Shown: in pieces, positions 30,631 through 33,839 of the stretch
Layout: every line of letters begins with the position of its first letter
Numbering within the stretch: the stretch's first letter is position 1
DNA from: Candidatus Stygibacter australis
GTDB lineage: Bacteria; Cloacimonadota; Cloacimonadia; Cloacimonadales; TCS61
Direction of reading: 5' to 3'
Length of the DNA: 33,839 nucleotides
Assembly (NCBI GenBank): GCA_030765845.1
Contig: JAVCDJ010000273.1
Location: 1-33,839 of the forward strand
Program-made: the position numbers and the translations under genes
The notes under the pieces: model-generated
Told to the model about the DNA's origin: nothing
Databases searched by the model: none
The model's input: only the letters and a program-made list of their open reading frames with translations

Positions 30631-32106
30631 ATGATGAAAAAAAGTATAATTATCCTTGTATTAATTGTCCTGGCTGCAAGTTTATCAGCAAAAAACATAA
30701 CAGAGTCATTTAAGTTCAAGCAGGAACTAATAGAGCTTTCATTATCAAATATTAAAGTAGAAAGTGTCAGTTTTGTATCCGGCAATAAGCTGGAAGTAAA
30801 ATGTAATGATACTGATGCGATTTTCAATCAGGATAAACATTATCTGGGAATATCTTCACCAAAGAAAAAGGCAAAGATCTGGTTGAAATTGCCAGAGAAC
30901 AAGAAATATCACGTGACCATAGAAGACGATAATTTCTATTTTGATAAAGAAGGTCTTACAATAATGTTAGAAGGTTCTCAGCCGATTTTTATGGATGGCA
31001 AGATACTTAAGATCACCGATGAAGATGATGAAGTAATAGTATATGAAAACGGAGATCTGATGATCACAAATAGTGATGGTAAGATCGTAACCATCAGTGA
31101 AAAAGGCTTTATCACCGAGAATTCTGAATTTGAAGAAGATGATGAGGATTTGACTAATTTTTGGGGTAAAATGCTGGCAGGGGTAATCCGTGTAGCAGCC
31201 AGAACAGCTATGAATGCATTAGGTGATACGCCAGAGGAAGTGATAAAAACCTCTTTGAATGAACGTAACTGGAGAGCTGGTATTAATGATATGATGGTCA
31301 CAGTGGAAAATAATGCTCCCGATTTTGGTAGAAAGGATCATTTCAGAGAAGTGGAAAGAAGTTTCCCATCTGCTGATATAGATAATTTAAGTCTGGATAA
31401 TTTTAATGGTAACATCTCAATAGTAGGAACAGAAAATGATCAATTGGAAGTAAAAATAGTGATCTCTGCTAATTCTGAAGATGATCTGGATAATGTGGAA
31501 ATAGAGTTTATCGGAACAAGAAAAATGAAGATCCATAGTAAAGCACTAATCACTAATCCACATTGTGCGATTGAATATGAAATAAACCTGCCATTCAATA
31601 TTGCCTTGAATCAAGTTATCAGTAGTAACGGTAAAATCATTGTTAAGAGATGTATGGGTGAAGGTGAATTTATAACCAGTAATGGCAGTATAAAGGTGGT
31701 AGATTTTAAGGGTAACACTGATATCCGAACCAATAATGGCAGCATTGAAGTAGAAGAAGTGAGTGGAATGGTAAATGCCAGAACATCAAACGCCAAGATT
31801 GAGATTGAGGATTGTCCCGATATCAGGAAAGCAATAACTTCTAATGGGAAAATCATACTCGAGATAAAAAACATCATCGGAGGATTGGAAGTGAATACAA
31901 GCAATGCTGATATAACCCTCATCTTATCCAAGTCGGTCAATTGCGATATACAGGCAAGAACCTCTAATGGTAAGATCAATTTGCAGGATATTAAGCTGGA
32001 TATTCAAAAGAGTTCCAGAAATTATCTCATGGCAAAATATAATGATGGTGGAAAACTTCTTGACGTAGAAACCTCAAATGCCAGTATTAATTTATATAAT
32101 CAATAA
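30631..32106 (+). CDS. Secreted protein with DUF4097-type repeat region
   Basis: This is a 491-residue protein with a signal peptide (MMKKSIIILVLIVLAASLSA). Residues about 25-170 are beta-rich with many acidic residues; 172-215 form a short helical segment. The C-terminal half (about 245-490) is a DUF4097-like beta-helix with periodic T/S-N-G/A pattern: SSNGKI, TSNGSI, TNNGSIEVEE, TSNAKIEIED, TSNGKIILE, TSNADIT, TSNGKINL and TSNASINL. DUF4097 proteins are often linked to envelope stress and PspC-like or ABC genes, with no known molecular function. ATG at 30631 or 30634 follows AGGAGG. It is 5 bases behind the permease gene and 17 ahead of sppA. Confidence 0.85.
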   Translation: MMKKSIIILVLIVLAASLSAKNITESFKFKQELIELSLSNIKVESVSFVSGNKLEVKCNDTDAIFNQDKHYLGISSPKKKAKIWLKLPENKKYHVTIEDDNFYFDKEGLTIMLEGSQPIFMDGKILKITDEDDEVIVYENGDLMITNSDGKIVTISEKGFITENSEFEEDDEDLTNFWGKMLAGVIRVAARTAMNALGDTPEEVIKTSLNERNWRAGINDMMVTVENNAPDFGRKDHFREVERSFPSADIDNLSLDNFNGNISIVGTENDQLEVKIVISANSEDDLDNVEIEFIGTRKMKIHSKALITNPHCAIEYEINLPFNIALNQVISSNGKIIVKRCMGEGEFITSNGSIKVVDFKGNTDIRTNNGSIEVEEVSGMVNARTSNAKIEIEDCPDIRKAITSNGKIILEIKNIIGGLEVNTSNADITLILSKSVNCDIQARTSNGKINLQDIKLDIQKSSRNYLMAKYNDGGKLLDVETSNASINLYNQ

Positions 32107-32123
32107 AAAATTTAGGAGGATAT

Positions 32124-33839
32124 ATGAAAAAAATTACTTTTTTTCTTTTGATCCTGATGATCAGCGGTATAATGCTGGCACAGGAAGATCATCTACGTTA
32201 CCTTCCCATAGCTGAAACGGATGATTTCTGGTCACCACTGCTAAATCCAGCAGCTTTAGGTTTTGGTAATAGTAATGGATTTGCTTACGTGGGAGAAGAT
32301 CACGAAGGTGAGGTTACAAAGGATTACTATTCACTGTTTTTCAATATGGATAACCTTTCTTATGTATTTGAGCGAGATGGCAGAAATGAAGAAACAGCCG
32401 ACAGGCATACCCTGGCATTTGGTGAGAGTATATTTTCACCAAATTTCTACTTTGGATTAAAATATGATTGGAAGAATAAATATTTTAAAGATGGAAAGTG
32501 GGGAGTTAGTGGATTATGGCGTCCAGTTAATTATCTTTCTATGGCAGGAACTGCTTATGACCTGGAAAATGATGACAAAGATTATAGAATTGGTCTATCA
32601 CTTCGTCCGTTAGGAAATAATGAAAAGCTGAGCCGTAAATTGACCTTGAGTGGGGACATGATCTACACCGAAGGTGATGATAGTGAATATGACTGGCAGA
32701 AACCAATATTCACAGTAAGTACTGAACCGGCTGCAGGTATCTTCTTAAGTGGATCTTATGATTTTGAATATGAAAGGATTGGTGCGAATATCTCAGTTGC
32801 ATTACCTAATACCCGATTAGGTAATTTGATGTCCTTTAATGATGATGATAGTTATGCTACCGGGAAAATGTATGTGCATTTTACAGATTACAATCAGGAA
32901 TCTTTATTTAATCCAGCCTCCAAAGATCGTTATTATATCTGGAAATTAAAGGGCGAAATAGTAGAAGAAAAGGCAAGCTTCAAGATAGGCCCCATCAATA
33001 TCTCCAGTAAAGGTCAGATAACAATGTCTGAGATATTAAAGAAAATAGAAAAGCTCAAGAATGATGATCACATTAAAGGCATTTACTTCAAAAATCCTCA
33101 ATATTCCTGTTCTTTTGCTGCCCGTCAGGAATTGCAGAAAGCACTTCTGGATTTCAAAAGCAGTGGCAAGAAAATTATATATTATGCTGATAATATCACA
33201 GGTTCTCAATATTGCCTGGCAGCAAGTGTGGCTGATGTAATATATCTAAATAAAAATGGCAGTGTAGATTTGAGGGGTGTGAGTATTTCCCTGCCCTATT
33301 ACAAAGGACTGTTAGATACTATTGGAGTGGATATCACTAATTTCCAGAGTCATGAATATAAAACCGCATTCAATTCCTTTTCCTATGAGCACATGACTGA
33401 TGCTGAAAGGGAAACTTATGATCTTCTTTTAGATGGAATATATACTGACATGATCGCTATGATAGAATCTGGCAGGAGTGATAAACTGAAAGTTCCTGTA
33501 AGAGAATTGATCGATAATGGTCCATATCTTAATGGAGAACGGGCATTTGACAATGGAATGATCGATTATCTGGTATATGAAGATGAAATTGATAAAATAC
33601 TTGAGGATGAATTTGCAATAAAGAAATTCAGCAAAAAAATGCCTGAAGAATCGATGCAGATCAACTGGCAGAAAGAAAAAAGAGAAAAGATTGCTGTAAT
33701 TTATGCTGTAGGATCCATAATATTGGGTAAAGGTCAACCGGGAAAGATCATTGGATCAAAGACTACTTCTGAAGCAATTCGCAAGGCTCGTGAGGATAAA
33801 AGTGTGAAAGGTATTATCCTCAGAGTTGATAGTGGTGGT
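32124..33839 (+). CDS. sppA: SppA-type signal peptide peptidase with N-terminal barrel-like domain (3' end outside window)
   Basis: Open from ATG at 32124 (after AGGAGGA) to the window end, 572 codons so far. A signal peptide is followed by about 250 residues that look like an outer-membrane beta-barrel start, with LLNPAALGFGN near residue 45, many aromatic alternating strands and no protease motif. Then come the SppA folds: the catalytic Lys413 in EYKTAFNSF, and the second repeat ending LRVDSGG with Ser570 at the edge of the window, matching E. coli Lys209 and Ser409 in tandem SppA. SppA cleaves signal peptides and membrane remnants in the inner membrane; a barrel fusion suggests a different site or partner. 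Confidence 0.82.
   Translation, partial: MKKITFFLLILMISGIMLAQEDHLRYLPIAETDDFWSPLLNPAALGFGNSNGFAYVGEDHEGEVTKDYYSLFFNMDNLSYVFERDGRNEETADRHTLAFGESIFSPNFYFGLKYDWKNKYFKDGKWGVSGLWRPVNYLSMAGTAYDLENDDKDYRIGLSLRPLGNNEKLSRKLTLSGDMIYTEGDDSEYDWQKPIFTVSTEPAAGIFLSGSYDFEYERIGANISVALPNTRLGNLMSFNDDDSYATGKMYVHFTDYNQESLFNPASKDRYYIWKLKGEIVEEKASFKIGPINISSKGQITMSEILKKIEKLKNDDHIKGIYFKNPQYSCSFAARQELQKALLDFKSSGKKIIYYADNITGSQYCLAASVADVIYLNKNGSVDLRGVSISLPYYKGLLDTIGVDITNFQSHEYKTAFNSFSYEHMTDAERETYDLLLDGIYTDMIAMIESGRSDKLKVPVRELIDNGPYLNGERAFDNGMIDYLVYEDEIDKILEDEFAIKKFSKKMPEESMQINWQKEKREKIAVIYAVGSIILGKGQPGKIIGSKTTSEAIRKAREDKSVKGIILRVDSGG

Overview
The window looks like a piece of chromosome from an AT-rich, Gram-negative, probably anaerobic bacterium. 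Gram-negative traits are an MsbA-like lipid flippase, an MlaE-type lipid permease, two lipobox proteins, UDP-glucuronate/galacturonate synthesis and a beta-barrel-fused SppA protease. Some gene neighbourhoods and families are shared with Firmicutes: pgpH-ybeY-CNNM, gmk-rpoZ and a GerW/YtfJ protein. With the GxxExxY gene and the secreted-protein style, this fits the Cloacimonadota/FCB group. That placement is inference, since no rRNA is present. I see no tRNA, rRNA, CRISPR array, transposase or prophage gene.

Layout: (1) 1-4076, the 3' end of rsmD (+) meets a leftward group: serS, tpiA, a secreted unknown and a secreted TPR protein. The serS terminator appears to lie inside the rsmD coding sequence. 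(2) 4275-6580, a rightward pair making UDP-glucuronate and UDP-galacturonate. (3) 6898-9370, leftward MsbA-like ABC exporter and a PrxQ/Bcp peroxiredoxin. (4) 9371-10169, about 800 bases without a gene but rich in inverted repeats and with a candidate structured RNA. (5) 10170-17026, one tightly packed rightward operon: gcvH, gmk, rpoZ, family-4 uracil-DNA glycosylase, dnaB, mlaE, a ThiB-like lipoprotein, trmL, dapA and a Cys-cluster unknown. Several of these overlap by a few bases and use TTG or GTG starts.

(6) 17016-23114, leftward: VanZ-like, DUF3108, CNNM/CBS protein, ybeY, pgpH, an intrinsic terminator, then a LysM coiled-coil protein and a small lipoprotein. (7) 23437-26894, rightward: AhpD-like protein, a secreted esterase with a PDZ domain, a GxxExxY gene bracketed by two related inverted-repeat elements, a GerW/YtfJ-like protein and a small membrane protein. 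(8) 26939-28117, leftward secreted CBM-esterase. (9) 28118-28534, an intergenic region with a long hairpin, 11-bp tandem repeats and an operator-like palindrome. (10) 28535-33839, rightward: YtrA-type GntR regulator, ABC ATPase, ABC permease, a DUF4097 secreted protein and an SppA protease with an N-terminal barrel-like domain, running off the window.

The best candidate for an undescribed system is unit (10), a compact regulator-transporter-surface protein-protease cassette that looks like an envelope stress or quality-control module. Next are the GxxExxY gene between two hairpin elements, and the structured intergenic region ahead of gcvH.
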